From Microbacterium sp. (GTDB lineage: Bacteria; Actinomycetota; Actinomycetes; Actinomycetales; Microbacteriaceae): a stretch of DNA of 64,000 nt. This document shows positions 50,120-59,644 of this stretch, one piece after another; positions within the stretch are counted from its first letter, which is position 1, and the number at the start of each line of letters is the position of its first letter. The translations under genes and the position numbers were made by a program. The stretch lies in assembly GCF_031179285.1 (NCBI RefSeq), contig NZ_JAPSHY010000002.1:62001-126000 (forward strand), in the 5' to 3' direction. The notes beneath the pieces are model-generated. The model searched no databases. It was not told the DNA's origin and saw only the letters and a program-made list of their open reading frames with translations.

Positions 50120-52003
50120 TCAGGCCAGGAGCTGGTGGCGGGCGAGGTCGCGGTACAGCGGCGTCGACTCGATCAGCTCGGCGTGCGTGCCCTGACCCAC
50201 CACGACGCCGTCCTCGAGCACGACGATCAGGTCGCTGTCGACCACGGTCGAGAGCCGGTGCGCGATGACGACGAGCGTGCGATCGGCGGAGACGGCGTCG
50301 ATGGCTTCCCGCATCCGCTGCTCGTTCACCCCGTCGAGGGATGATGTCGACTCGTCCAGCAGCAGGATCGGCGCATCGGTCAGCAGAGCCCGCGCGATCG
50401 CGAGACGCTGGCGCTCGCCTCCGGACAGCATGACGCCGTCCTCTCCGACGGGCGCCTCCAGGCCGAGCGGGTCGCGCTCGAGCACGTCACCCAGATTCAC
50501 CGCGCGCAGAACCTGCGCGCACGCGGCGTCGGAGGCGTCGGGTGCTGCCAGTCGCAGGTTGTCCGCCAGGGTGCCGGCGAGCGTCGGCGCGTCCTGCTCG
50601 ACGTAACCGAACTGGCGGCGCAGCTCGTCGCGGGGATAGGTGCGAACATCATGGCCGTACAGGCGGATCGACCCACCCGTCGAGTCGTAAAAGCGCTCCA
50701 GGAGTGAGAGGATCGTGCTCTTTCCGGCCCCGCTCGGCCCCACCAGCGCGACGCGGGCGCCCCGCGGCACGGCGAAGGAGACGCCTCGGAGCACCTCACG
50801 GTCGGTTCGCGGGCCGGGCTCGTCCTCGACACGCTCGAGATGCGCGTCGGCCAGCACGTTCTGAGCCTCCCTGGCGGCGGCTGCGCGAGCGGCGACCACA
50901 TTCGCCGGATAGTGGAAGTGCACGTCGCGGAACTCGATCGCGGGCGCGAGAGCATCGGGCTCGTCCCGGAGAGACCTCTCCGTGAGCGGGGCGTCGCCCT
51001 CCGTCTCGGTGGGGAGGTCGAGCACCTCCTGGATGCGACCCAGCGCGCCGAGCGCCTGGTTCACCGAGGTGATGGCGCCGAAGGTCGAGGCCAGCGGCAT
51101 CACCAGCAGGAACAGGAACATGATGAACGAGATCAGCTGCCCGATCGTGATCGCCCCGGCGGCGACGCGGAACCCGCCCACGCCGAGCACGACCAGCAGC
51201 GACAGCTGCAGAGCGATGCCGGCGATGGGGACCACGAGGGACGAGATCTTCGCGATCCGCACGCCGATGACGTACGCATCAGCAGCCAGCTCCGACACCG
51301 CCGCCGTCTCTCGGTCTGTCGCACCGGATGCGCGGACAGTCCGGATCGACCCGACCGCGCGCTCGACGCCCGATGCGAGCTGGCCGACCGTCTCCTGTTG
51401 GGCGGTGGATGCCGTGCGGATGCGGTCGCTGAGGGCCACCACGATCGCCACGGACACGCCGATCACGACGACGATCAAGAGCAGCAGGATCGGGTCGATG
51501 AGCAGCATCGCGATCAGGGCACCGAGGAACAGGATCGCGCTGCCGACGGCATCCGCCAAGCCCTGCGTGAGCACGGCGTACAGCAGCGTCGTGTCCGTAC
51601 CCACCCGGGAGACGAGGTCGCCGGTGCGGCGGGCGTCGAACTCGCTGATCGGCAGGTGCAGGATGCGGGCGATCAGTTTCCGGCGGCTCGAGTGCACGAC
51701 GGCGGTACCTGTTCGCTGCAGCAGGTAGTGCTGATAACCGGAGATGATCGACGACACGATCACGAATCCGACGAGCAGCCACACCAGGATGCCGATTCCA
51801 CGATCGGACTGCACCGCCTCGATGACCTGCCCGACAAGCAGTGGCTGCACGAGCGAGGTCGCTGCGCCGATGACGCTGAGCACGGCGACGACGATCAGCG
51901 TGCGCTTGTGCTCGAAGAGGAAGGGGAGAAGCTGGCGGAATGTGGCGCGCGGACCTTCCTGCTGCGCACCCCTTCCGCGTCGGCGCGTCGCCGTGCTGGA
52001 CAT
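50120..52003 (-). CDS. ABC transporter, fused permease-ATPase (multidrug/lipid exporter type)
   Basis: TM domain plus ALVGPSGAGKSTILSLLERFYD; LSGGERQRLAIARALLTDAPILLLDESTSSLD. Confidence 0.93.
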   Translation of the reverse strand: MSSTATRRRGRGAQQEGPRATFRQLLPFLFEHKRTLIVVAVLSVIGAATSLVQPLLVGQVIEAVQSDRGIGILVWLLVGFVIVSSIISGYQHYLLQRTGTAVVHSSRRKLIARILHLPISEFDARRTGDLVSRVGTDTTLLYAVLTQGLADAVGSAILFLGALIAMLLIDPILLLLIVVVIGVSVAIVVALSDRIRTASTAQQETVGQLASGVERAVGSIRTVRASGATDRETAAVSELAADAYVIGVRIAKISSLVVPIAGIALQLSLLVVLGVGGFRVAAGAITIGQLISFIMFLFLLVMPLASTFGAITSVNQALGALGRIQEVLDLPTETEGDAPLTERSLRDEPDALAPAIEFRDVHFHYPANVVAARAAAAREAQNVLADAHLERVEDEPGPRTDREVLRGVSFAVPRGARVALVGPSGAGKSTILSLLERFYDSTGGSIRLYGHDVRTYPRDELRRQFGYVEQDAPTLAGTLADNLRLAAPDASDAACAQVLRAVNLGDVLERDPLGLEAPVGEDGVMLSGGERQRLAIARALLTDAPILLLDESTSSLDGVNEQRMREAIDAVSADRTLVVIAHRLSTVVDSDLIVVLEDGVVVGQGTHAELIESTPLYRDLARHQLLA

Positions 52004-52083
52004 GCGGACCTCGTTCTGAAAGGGCTTGCTACGACAGTACTTCGTGCGGTCGCGAATCCTGTGGGTGGGCTGTGGGGCCGACG

Positions 52084-52290
52084 TCACCGGCGGCCGTACT
52101 TGCGGTGGACTGCCTGCTTGGAGACTCCCAGCGCGCTGGCGATCGCCTGCCACGAGTATCCGGAGTTGCGGGCGCGTCGCACCTGGACCTCCTCGGCGCG
52201 CGAGATCTCCTGGCGAATCCCGGCGAGGCGGGTCAACTCCGCCAGGGGTTCGCCGCCCTCATCCTGTGCCAATGCCGTGCGTATCGTCAT
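52084..52290 (-). CDS. Small helix-turn-helix protein (68 aa)
   Basis: [43 protein letters not shown] preceded by cggagg. Confidence 0.8.
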   Translation of the reverse strand: MTIRTALAQDEGGEPLAELTRLAGIRQEISRAEEVQVRRARNSGYSWQAIASALGVSKQAVHRKYGRR

Positions 52291-52303
52291 CTCGACCTCC
52301 GTG

Positions 52304-52348
52304 CGTCAATCGTCGTTGACGCCTGGTGAAATGTCAACATGCATTGAC
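52304..52348. promoter_or_regulatory. Tandem GTCAA-N6-TTGAC sites upstream of the small HTH gene
   Basis: cgtcaatcgtcgttgacg (52304-52321) and gtcaacatgcattgac (52333-52348), overlapping a candidate -35/-10 on the minus strand. Confidence 0.6.
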
Positions 52349-52370
52349 GTAGGATTCTGACCCACGTGCA

Positions 52371-52403
52371 GAATGGCTGCACCCGACTCGGGTGCAGCCA
52401 TTC
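52371..52403. terminator. Hairpin terminator after the MFS/MHS symporter
   Basis: Perfect 14-bp arms gaatggctgcaccc / gggtgcagccattc, 5-nt loop. Confidence 0.8.
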
Positions 52404-52418
52404 ACGACGGAGGGAAGA

Positions 52419-53879
52419 TCAGAGCTCAGCGGATGCCGCGAGTCCGAGATCCTCCTCGTAGTCGCTGTCCTTCGTCTCGGGCGTGAGGATCAGGGCGACG
52501 AAGGTCAACACGCCCATGGCGGACAGGTACAGACCCACGAGCCAAGGCTCTCCGCCACCCATTCGCCACAGTTCGATGGCGATGAGGGGAGCGACGGCCG
52601 CACCGAGGATCGACGAGACGTTGTACGAGATCGCCGAGCCCGTATACCGCACGTTCGTCGGGAAGAGCTCCGGCAAGAGGGCGCCCATCGGGCCGAACGT
52701 CGCGCCCATGAGCAGGAAGCCGAACACGAGGAACGCCTGTACCAGGGCTCCGGTGAACTTCGGGTCGGAGGCCGGCAGGAGGAAGGCGTTGAACGACAGC
52801 CCGAACACGACGATCGCACCCGTCACCCACAGCAGGAGCTTGCGCCGGCCTACGGCGTCGGCGATCGGGCCGGAGAGGAGCGTGAAGATCCCGAAGAAGA
52901 CCACCCCGATGATCTGCATCAGCACGAAGTCGGTGTAGCCGAAGCCGAGCCCCGGGTAGAACTGATCCGCGAAGGCGGCGGCGTCGAAGTCCTTGCCGGT
53001 GGCTTCGGCAGCCGCCTTCGCCGCGGCGGACGCGGTCTCGAGAGAGGCGGCCTTCGTGCCGTAGGCGAGGGTGAAGTTCGTCATCAGATAGAACAGCACG
53101 TAGGTGGCCAGCATGATGAACGTGCCGAGAATCAGCTTCTTCCAGTGATGACGGAACACCGTCGCCAGCGGCAGCTTGCGCAGGGCGCCCTTCTTCGACG
53201 CCTTCGTGAAGGTCTCGGATTCCACGAGCTTCAGCCGCACCCACAGGCCGATGATGACCATGACGGCGGAGAAGAGGAACGGGATGCGCCAGCCCCATGA
53301 CAGGAAGGCCTCGGACTTCAGCGCCGGGTTCTCGGAGTGCGGCAGCATCCAGTTGATGGCCAGGAACAGGAAGTTCGCGATGATGAATCCGAGAGGGGCT
53401 CCCAGCTGCGGGAAGGTGCCGTACCAGGCGCGCTTGCCCTTGGGCGCGTTCTCCGTCGCGACGAGCGCTGCTCCCGACCATTCACCGCCGAGTGCGAAGC
53501 CCTGGGCGAGGCGGAGGATCAGCAGCAGGAGCGCTGCCCACCAGCCGATCTGCTGGAACGTCGGCAGCAGTCCGATGATGAACGTCGCGATGCCCATCGT
53601 GAGAAGAGAGGCCACCAGCGTCGCCTTGCGGCCGAACTTGTCGCCGAAGTGACCGAACACGACAGCGCCGATCGGGCGTGCGACCATCGCCGCGCCGAAC
53701 ACCGCGAACGACGACAGCAGCGACGTGGTGTCGTTGCCGGTCGGGAAGAACAGCACCGGGAACACGAGCACGGCAGCTGTCGCGTAGGCGTAGAAATCGT
53801 AGAACTCGATCGTGGTGCCGACCAGGCTCGCCGTGATGACTCGCGAACGGGGGTTCGCGGGCGCGGTTGCAGTGCTCAA
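52419..53879 (-). CDS. MFS transporter, metabolite:H+ symporter (MHS/ShiA-ProP-like)
   Basis: ITASLVGTTIEFYDFYAYATAAVLVFPVLFFPTGND; RPIGAVVFGHFGDKFGRKATLVASLLTMG. Confidence 0.92.
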   Translation of the reverse strand: MSTATAPANPRSRVITASLVGTTIEFYDFYAYATAAVLVFPVLFFPTGNDTTSLLSSFAVFGAAMVARPIGAVVFGHFGDKFGRKATLVASLLTMGIATFIIGLLPTFQQIGWWAALLLLILRLAQGFALGGEWSGAALVATENAPKGKRAWYGTFPQLGAPLGFIIANFLFLAINWMLPHSENPALKSEAFLSWGWRIPFLFSAVMVIIGLWVRLKLVESETFTKASKKGALRKLPLATVFRHHWKKLILGTFIMLATYVLFYLMTNFTLAYGTKAASLETASAAAKAAAEATGKDFDAAAFADQFYPGLGFGYTDFVLMQIIGVVFFGIFTLLSGPIADAVGRRKLLLWVTGAIVVFGLSFNAFLLPASDPKFTGALVQAFLVFGFLLMGATFGPMGALLPELFPTNVRYTGSAISYNVSSILGAAVAPLIAIELWRMGGGEPWLVGLYLSAMGVLTFVALILTPETKDSDYEEDLGLAASAEL

Positions 53880-54225
53880 GATTCTCCTTCGTTCCTCGCT
53901 CCGTGCGGAGCACGTGGGAGTTTACGCGGTGTTGAGCGTTCGCTGTGCGAGCGCGGCCGGTCTCATTCGACGTGTCGAGGAACAGGTCCGAAGCCTCGGG
54001 CAGGGAGAGCTCGCCCGCCCACGCCGAATGGCCAGCGGTGCGCTCGCCGTCGATGCGCTGCCGGTGCAACTCGACGGTCGCGGTCCGGTTCAGACGCCGC
54101 TGGTGGGCACTGAGCTCATCGTGCGGGGGAGCACGGCAGCGCCGCGCGCCGCGACCCGCTGACCTGCTGCCCACGGCCACCGGTGGTGCTCCGTCGGGGA
54201 GCACCACGCCGGGCGTGCGAGTCGG

Positions 54226-54579
54226 TCAGCGCCAGAGCACCCCGAGACCGGCGTTGACGAGGGTCAGCACGCCGATGAGCCAGAACATCACCGGAGGCAC
54301 CCCCTCGTCGCGCTTCTGGCGGGCGGTGCCGATACCGAGCAGGGCGCCGATGACGATCAGAACGACCAACTTGACGCCGATCTTGACGTAGTTGAGCTCG
54401 CCGTCGATGCCCCACGGCGCTGCGAGCGCGAGACCGGCGAGACCGGCGATCAGCAGGCCGTAGTCCATGATCCTGGTGATCTGACGCCCGCCGCCGAACG
54501 CCTGCGCGGCCCACGCGCCGAACAGGACGGCGAAGCCGACGAGGTGGATGAGGACGACGATCAGACGCAGAGTCTCCAT
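54226..54579 (-). CDS. Small integral membrane protein, hypothetical
   Basis: METLRLIVVLIHLVGFAVLFGAWAAQAFGGGRQITRIMDYGLLIAGLAGLALAAP...; about four hydrophobic segments. Confidence 0.8.
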   Translation of the reverse strand: METLRLIVVLIHLVGFAVLFGAWAAQAFGGGRQITRIMDYGLLIAGLAGLALAAPWGIDGELNYVKIGVKLVVLIVIGALLGIGTARQKRDEGVPPVMFWLIGVLTLVNAGLGVLWR

Positions 54580-54662
54580 GCCTTTACCGTAGCCATCAGG
54601 TGACCGCATCCGCCAGGTAGGTGAGCCTCAGCGTCTGCGGGTGGTGTCCCGACTGCGCCGGG

Positions 54663-55136
54663 TCAGCCGAGGAGGTCCTTGATGACCAGCGCCGTACGCA
54701 GCGCGGCATCCGCCGCCTCGGCGCCCTTGTCCTCCTTGGACCCCTCGAGACCGGCACGATCCAGCCCCTGCTTCTCGTCGTCGAGAGTGAGCAGACCGAA
54801 ACCCACCGGCTTGCCGGCATCCAGCGACACCCGGGTCAGCCCGTCGGTGGTCGCCGCGGACACGTACTCGAAGTGGGGTGTACCGCCGCGGATGATCACG
54901 CCGAGCGCGACGACGGCGTCCGCGCCGCCCGCGAAGGCCGCCTGCGCTGCCACGGCCAGCTCGAACGAGCCGGGAACCCGCACCAGCCGGTGGCTGGCAC
55001 CGGCGGCATCGAGGACCCGCTGCGCGCCCGCGATGAGACCGTTGCTGATGATCTCGTGCCAGGTGCCTGCGATGACGACGACGTTCAGTCCTCGTCCGTC
55101 GATGTCGCCCGTGGTCGGTGCTCCTGCGCCGCTCAT
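54663..55136 (-). CDS. ribH: 6,7-dimethyl-8-ribityllumazine synthase
   Basis: GRGLNVVVIAGTWHEIISNGLIAGAQRVL; VRVPGSFELAVAAQ; ALGVIIRGGTPHFEYVSAATTDGLTRVSLD. Confidence 0.95.
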   Translation of the reverse strand: MSGAGAPTTGDIDGRGLNVVVIAGTWHEIISNGLIAGAQRVLDAAGASHRLVRVPGSFELAVAAQAAFAGGADAVVALGVIIRGGTPHFEYVSAATTDGLTRVSLDAGKPVGFGLLTLDDEKQGLDRAGLEGSKEDKGAEAADAALRTALVIKDLLG

Positions 55137-56401
55137 GCGTTGCTCCTTCCGTTGGCGAGAGCCTCTGCCAGCTCCGCCTCGCCGATGATGTGTCCCATGC
55201 GGTCCCGCTTGGTCTCGAGGTACTGGTGGTTGTTCGGGCCGACGCCGACGATGAGCGGCACCTGCTCGATGACGTCGAGGCCGAGCTCGCGCAGCTGGTT
55301 GACCTTGTCGGTGTTGTTGGTCAGCAGCCGCACCCTGGAGACGCCGAGGTCACCGAGGATGCCGGCGGCGGCGGCGTACTCCCGAGCATCCGCCGGCAGC
55401 CCGAGTGCGAGGTTCGCGTCGACGGTGTCCAACCCCTCCTCCTGCAGGCTGTATGCGCGGAGTTTGTTGATCAGTCCGATTCCTCGGCCCTCGTGACCGC
55501 GCATGTAGATGACGACGCCGCTCTCTCGCTCGATCGCGTCGAGTGCGGCCTCCAGCTGCGGTCCGCACTCGCATTTCAGCGATCCGAACGCCTCACCGGT
55601 CAGGCATTCCGAGTGCACTCTGACCAGTGCCGTCTCGGAGAGTTCTCCCGACACGACGGCGATATGGTCGGTGCCGGTGACGCGGTCCTTGTACGCGAGG
55701 AAGCGGAAGGTGCCGTGCGTGGTGGGGACGGTGGAGTCGGCGCGCAGGCTGACCCGACGACTCTTGGGGGCGCTCGCCGCCTCGTCCCGGGGATCGACCT
55801 CGTCGAGGTGCGCGATGAGCTGTTCGATCGTGATGACGGGGACGCCGTCGCGCTCGCCGAGCTCGATGAGCCCCGGCAGGCGCATCATGCTGCCGTCTTC
55901 GGCGACCACCTCGGCGATCGCGCCCACCGGACGCAGGCCGGCCAGCCGCATGAGTTCGACCGCTGCCTCAGTGTGCCCGCTGCGCTCTCGCACGCCGCCG
56001 TCGACGGCACGCAGTGGGAGCACGTGACCGGGGCGGATCAGACTCGACGCCGTCGAGGCCGGGTTCGCGAGCACGTTGAGGGTGTGGGCGCGATCGAACG
56101 CGCTGATACCGGTGGTCACGCCCTCGGCTGCATCGACGCTGACGGTGTACGCGGTGGACCGGGCGTCCTCATTGGACTCGACCATCGGCTGCAAGTTCAG
56201 GCTGTCGGCGAGATCGGCGGGCATGGGCGCGCAGATGAAGCCCGATGACCAGCGAACCGTCCACGCCACCCACTCCGGCGTGGCGAGCTCGGCCGAGAGG
56301 ATGACGTCCCCCTCGTTCTCGCGGTTCTCATCGTCGGCGACGATGACCGGACGCCCGGCGCGCAGCGCTTCGAGCGCCTGCGGGATGGTGGCAAGGCTCA
56401 T
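55133..56401 (-). CDS. ribBA: Bifunctional DHBP synthase / GTP cyclohydrolase II
   Basis: VIVADDENRENEGDVILSAELATPEWVAWTVRWSSGFICAPM; HSECLTGEAFGSLKCECGPQLEAALD; RGHEGRGIGLINKLRAYSLQ. Confidence 0.95.
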   Translation of the reverse strand: MSLATIPQALEALRAGRPVIVADDENRENEGDVILSAELATPEWVAWTVRWSSGFICAPMPADLADSLNLQPMVESNEDARSTAYTVSVDAAEGVTTGISAFDRAHTLNVLANPASTASSLIRPGHVLPLRAVDGGVRERSGHTEAAVELMRLAGLRPVGAIAEVVAEDGSMMRLPGLIELGERDGVPVITIEQLIAHLDEVDPRDEAASAPKSRRVSLRADSTVPTTHGTFRFLAYKDRVTGTDHIAVVSGELSETALVRVHSECLTGEAFGSLKCECGPQLEAALDAIERESGVVIYMRGHEGRGIGLINKLRAYSLQEEGLDTVDANLALGLPADAREYAAAAGILGDLGVSRVRLLTNNTDKVNQLRELGLDVIEQVPLIVGVGPNNHQYLETKRDRMGHIIGEAELAEALANGRSNA

Positions 56402-57027
56402 CGCGAGCCTCCTTCCGTGACGGCCCGGAAGGCGAGCAGACGCTCGACGTGCCGGGCGAGGATGTCGGTCTCGAGGCTGACGCGATCGCCGACCGCGCGA
56501 GAGCCGAGCGTGGTGGCGACGAGAGTCTCGGGGATGAGGGAGACCTCGAACCAGGCCGCCGTCTCGCCGGGGTCGCTGACAGCGCTGACGGTGAGCGAGG
56601 TGCCGTCGACCGAGATCGATCCCTTGTCGACGACGAGCGGCGCCAGGTCTGCGGGGAGGCTGATCCGAAGAACACTCCACTCGGCGCCGGGGCGCACCTC
56701 CAGCACGTCGCCTGTGCCGTCGACGTGACCCTGCACGATATGGCCGCCGAGCCGGGCGCCGACGGGCATCGCCTTCTCGATGTTGACGCGGCTGCCGACC
56801 GAAGCGCCGCTGAGCGCGGCGACATCCAGGGTCTGCTTCATCACGTCGGCGTCGAAGGTGTCAGCCGTCGAACCGACCACGGTCAGGCACACGCCCGAGA
56901 CGGCGATCGATTCGCCGTGCACGGCATCGGCCGCTGCCCGGGGCGCACGCACGGTGAGCCGCCAGCCGTCTCCGGCGGGTGCGATGGCGGTGATCTCGCC
57001 GATCTCCTCGATGATTCCGGTGAACAT
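56398..57027 (-). CDS. ribE: Riboflavin synthase alpha chain
   Basis: MFTGIIEEIGEITAI; SIAVSGVCLTVV; LGGHIVQGHVDGTGDV; DGTSLTVSAV. Confidence 0.95.
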   Translation of the reverse strand: MFTGIIEEIGEITAIAPAGDGWRLTVRAPRAAADAVHGESIAVSGVCLTVVGSTADTFDADVMKQTLDVAALSGASVGSRVNIEKAMPVGARLGGHIVQGHVDGTGDVLEVRPGAEWSVLRISLPADLAPLVVDKGSISVDGTSLTVSAVSDPGETAAWFEVSLIPETLVATTLGSRAVGDRVSLETDILARHVERLLAFRAVTEGGSR

Positions 57028-58115
57028 CAGGCGGCTCCTTCGTTCGTGACACGCGAGTCGTTCGCGGCGTCGTCTTCGGTCGGGTGGGTTCGGGTCGGGT
57101 GGTTCTCGGCCGGACGCGCGACGACGAGCAGGTCTGCGCCGAGGGGGATCCACTCATCGACGGTCAGGCGTCGTGCGCCGTCGATGGATGCGACGCCGAT
57201 GTCGGTGAGGGCGAGTCGTCCGCCGCCGAGGAGCACCGGCGCGACGTATGCCAGCACGCGGTCCGCGAGGCCTTCCGCGATGAACGCGCTCGCGAGTGTC
57301 GGGCCGCCCTCGATGAAGGCCGTCTGGATGCCGCGTGCGTGAAGGTCCGCGACGACAGCGCGCAGGTCTCTCGTGTCGTACAGGAGAGGGTCGCGCGGAT
57401 GGCGCCGGAGGGCCGCATCCGCCGGAATCGCCCGAGAGCCGATCACCACGGGAATCGGCTGGTGGTCGTGGAGGCGGTCGCCGTCGCGAGCGGTGAGGGC
57501 AGGGTCGTCGGCGAGCACCGTGCCGGTCCCGACCACGATGGCATCCGCCGCTGAGCGCCTCCGGTGCACGTCTGCGCGCGCGGCGGCGCCGGTGATCCAC
57601 TGGCTGGTGCCGTCATCAGCCGCCGCGCGGCCATCGAGACTCTGCGCCCATTTCACGGTGATGTGCGGCCGGCCGAGCCGCGCGGCGGTCAGCCAGTCCG
57701 CGATGACGCGGCCGGCGGCATCCGCCTGCTCGCCGGCGACGACGGCGACGCCCGCGTCGCGAAGCCGCTGTGCTCCGCCGCCGGACTGCCTGCCAGGGTC
57801 GTCGAGCGCGTAAACGACGCGCGAGATTCCGGCATCGATGAGAGCGAGCGCGCAGGGGCCCGTGCGTCCGGTGTGGTTGCAGGGCTCGAGGGTGACGACG
57901 GCGGTCGCGCCGTGCGCGGCACCGGGTGCGAGTTTCGAGAGCGCGTCGACCTCGGCGTGAGCGGTACCGGCACCGCGATGCCATCCCTCGGCGACCACCT
58001 CGCCCGCAGGTGACAGGATGACCGCTCCGACCTGCGGATTCACGCCGCGGGGGCCACGGACGGCGAGCTCCAGTGCGCGGGCCATCGCATCGCGCTCTGC
58101 CTCGTTCACTGCCAT
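57027..58115 (-). CDS. ribD: Bifunctional pyrimidine deaminase/reductase RibD
   Basis: AEVDALSKLAPGAAHGATAVVTLEPCNHTGRTGPCALALI; RPHITVKWAQSLDGRAAADDGTSQWITG; FIEGGPTLASAFI. Confidence 0.95.
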   Translation of the reverse strand: MAVNEAERDAMARALELAVRGPRGVNPQVGAVILSPAGEVVAEGWHRGAGTAHAEVDALSKLAPGAAHGATAVVTLEPCNHTGRTGPCALALIDAGISRVVYALDDPGRQSGGGAQRLRDAGVAVVAGEQADAAGRVIADWLTAARLGRPHITVKWAQSLDGRAAADDGTSQWITGAAARADVHRRRSAADAIVVGTGTVLADDPALTARDGDRLHDHQPIPVVIGSRAIPADAALRRHPRDPLLYDTRDLRAVVADLHARGIQTAFIEGGPTLASAFIAEGLADRVLAYVAPVLLGGGRLALTDIGVASIDGARRLTVDEWIPLGADLLVVARPAENHPTRTHPTEDDAANDSRVTNEGAA

Positions 58116-58170
58116 CCGTCGTCCTTCGGTGAGGCTCCGGGGTCGGCAGAACGCGCGCGTCGGCGCATCG

Positions 58171-58310
58171 TGCTGCCTCCCATCCGGACTAGCGAAGTCT
58201 CCTTCGCATCACCGTCGGTTCCGGAATTCCACCGGATCGGCACCGAGGTCTCCCTCGGCGCTCGCGGACTGTCACCGCCGGTTCGGATTCTCACCGACCC
58301 CGGAGCACGT
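58171..58310 (-). ncRNA. FMN riboswitch (RFN element) upstream of ribD
   Basis: Minus strand reads ggggtcggtgagaatccgaaccggcggtgacagtccgcgag...ccggtggaattccggaaccgacggtga...agtccggatgggaggcagca, the canonical RFN core. Confidence 0.95.
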
Positions 58311-58398
58311 TGATGCTCTGAGTGTACTCAACGCATCTGAATGGATTTCATTCCGTGCGCGATTCTCACGTGATCGGGCACCGCTGCCGCTGGCGGAG

Positions 58399-59262
58399 CT
58401 ACTTCAGAAGGCGCGACAGGCGGCGGTCGGCGAGCGGCTTGCCGCCGGTCTGGCACGTCGGGCAGTACTCCAGTGAGCGGTCGGCGAAGAAGACGCTGCG
58501 AACCGTGTCACCGCAGACCGGGCATGCCTCGCCGCGTCGCGCGTGCACCTGCATGCCGCGGCGCTTGGCGTCCTTGAGGTCGGCGGGCGGTTTGCCGGAG
58601 GCTTCGGCGACGGCGTCCCTCAGCGTGCTCTGCGTCGCCTCGAACAGCCGCTCGACGTCCTCGGTATCGAGCGTGGCGGCGATCGCGTACGGAGACATGC
58701 GCGCCGCATGCAGGATCTCGTCGGAATAGGCGTTGCCGATACCCGCGATCACCGCCTGATCCCGAAGGAGCCCCTTGATCTGCATCCGCTTGCCCGCCAG
58801 GAGGCCGGCGAACACCTCCAGGGTGAACTCGGGCTCGAGCGGGTCGGGCCCGAGCCTCGCGATCCCTGGGACGTCCTCGAGGTCTCGCACGACGTAGACC
58901 GCGAGCGACTTCTTCGTCCCGGCCTCCGTCAGATCGAATCCGCTGCCGTCGCCGAGCGCGACGCGCAGAGCGATCGGCGTCTTGCCGGGCTTGATCAGGG
59001 TGGTGGGAAGCGCGTCGTACCAGCGCAGCCACCCGGCCTTCGCGAGGTGGAACACCAGGTGCAGCTCCTCGCCGAACGAGAGGACGATGAACTTGCCGCG
59101 GCGGGTCGATGCCGACACCACCGCTCCCTGCAGGGCCGTGACCGGGGGATCGTACGTCTTCAGTGCGGCGATCGCTGACACGCTGACGCGCGTGAGTGTG
59201 CGGCCGACGGCGCGCTCGCCGAGGAAGGCTGCGAGCCCCTGGACCTCCGGCATCTCCGGCAT
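58399..59262 (-). CDS. Fpg/Nei-family DNA glycosylase
   Basis: MPEMPEVQGLAAFLGE; GIGNAYSDEILHAARMSPYA; zinc finger CPVCGDTVRSVFFADRSLEYCPTCQTGG. Confidence 0.92.
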   Translation of the reverse strand: MPEMPEVQGLAAFLGERAVGRTLTRVSVSAIAALKTYDPPVTALQGAVVSASTRRGKFIVLSFGEELHLVFHLAKAGWLRWYDALPTTLIKPGKTPIALRVALGDGSGFDLTEAGTKKSLAVYVVRDLEDVPGIARLGPDPLEPEFTLEVFAGLLAGKRMQIKGLLRDQAVIAGIGNAYSDEILHAARMSPYAIAATLDTEDVERLFEATQSTLRDAVAEASGKPPADLKDAKRRGMQVHARRGEACPVCGDTVRSVFFADRSLEYCPTCQTGGKPLADRRLSRLLK

Positions 59263-59346
59263 GAACTCATCCTGCCATCCGCATCCGACATCGTCACGGG
59301 GGTTCCCGGATTCCTGGCGCCTCGATTCCGATCGGAGCGGGGGCGG

Positions 59347-59517
59347 TCAGACGCGGTCGCCGACCGCCTCGTCGCGGACCGGCGACGCCACGGGGAAGCG
59401 GTCATCCGTCGCGAGCAGCCCGGCGACCCACCCGTCGACGCGCCCGCGCGGGCTGACAGGGGCCTGCGCTGCAGACCCTCGTGCCTGAATCCAGGAGGAG
59501 GAACTCCATCCCGGCAT
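59347..59517 (-). CDS. Small hypothetical protein (56 aa)
   Basis: MPGWSSSSWIQARGSAAQAPVSPRGRVDGWVAGLLATDDRFPVASPVRDEAVGDRV; intact between fpg and mfd. Confidence 0.5.
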   Translation of the reverse strand: MPGWSSSSWIQARGSAAQAPVSPRGRVDGWVAGLLATDDRFPVASPVRDEAVGDRV

Positions 59518-59644
59518 CCTATTGGCGCGCCGGCGGATGCCCTGACCGCCCATGTGTGAGCGTCCGAACCTGCAGTCCGACGGGGCGCGGCGAAGCTCCG
59601 TCCGCGCACAGCCCGATGTCGGATGCCGCGACTAGGCTTATCCG

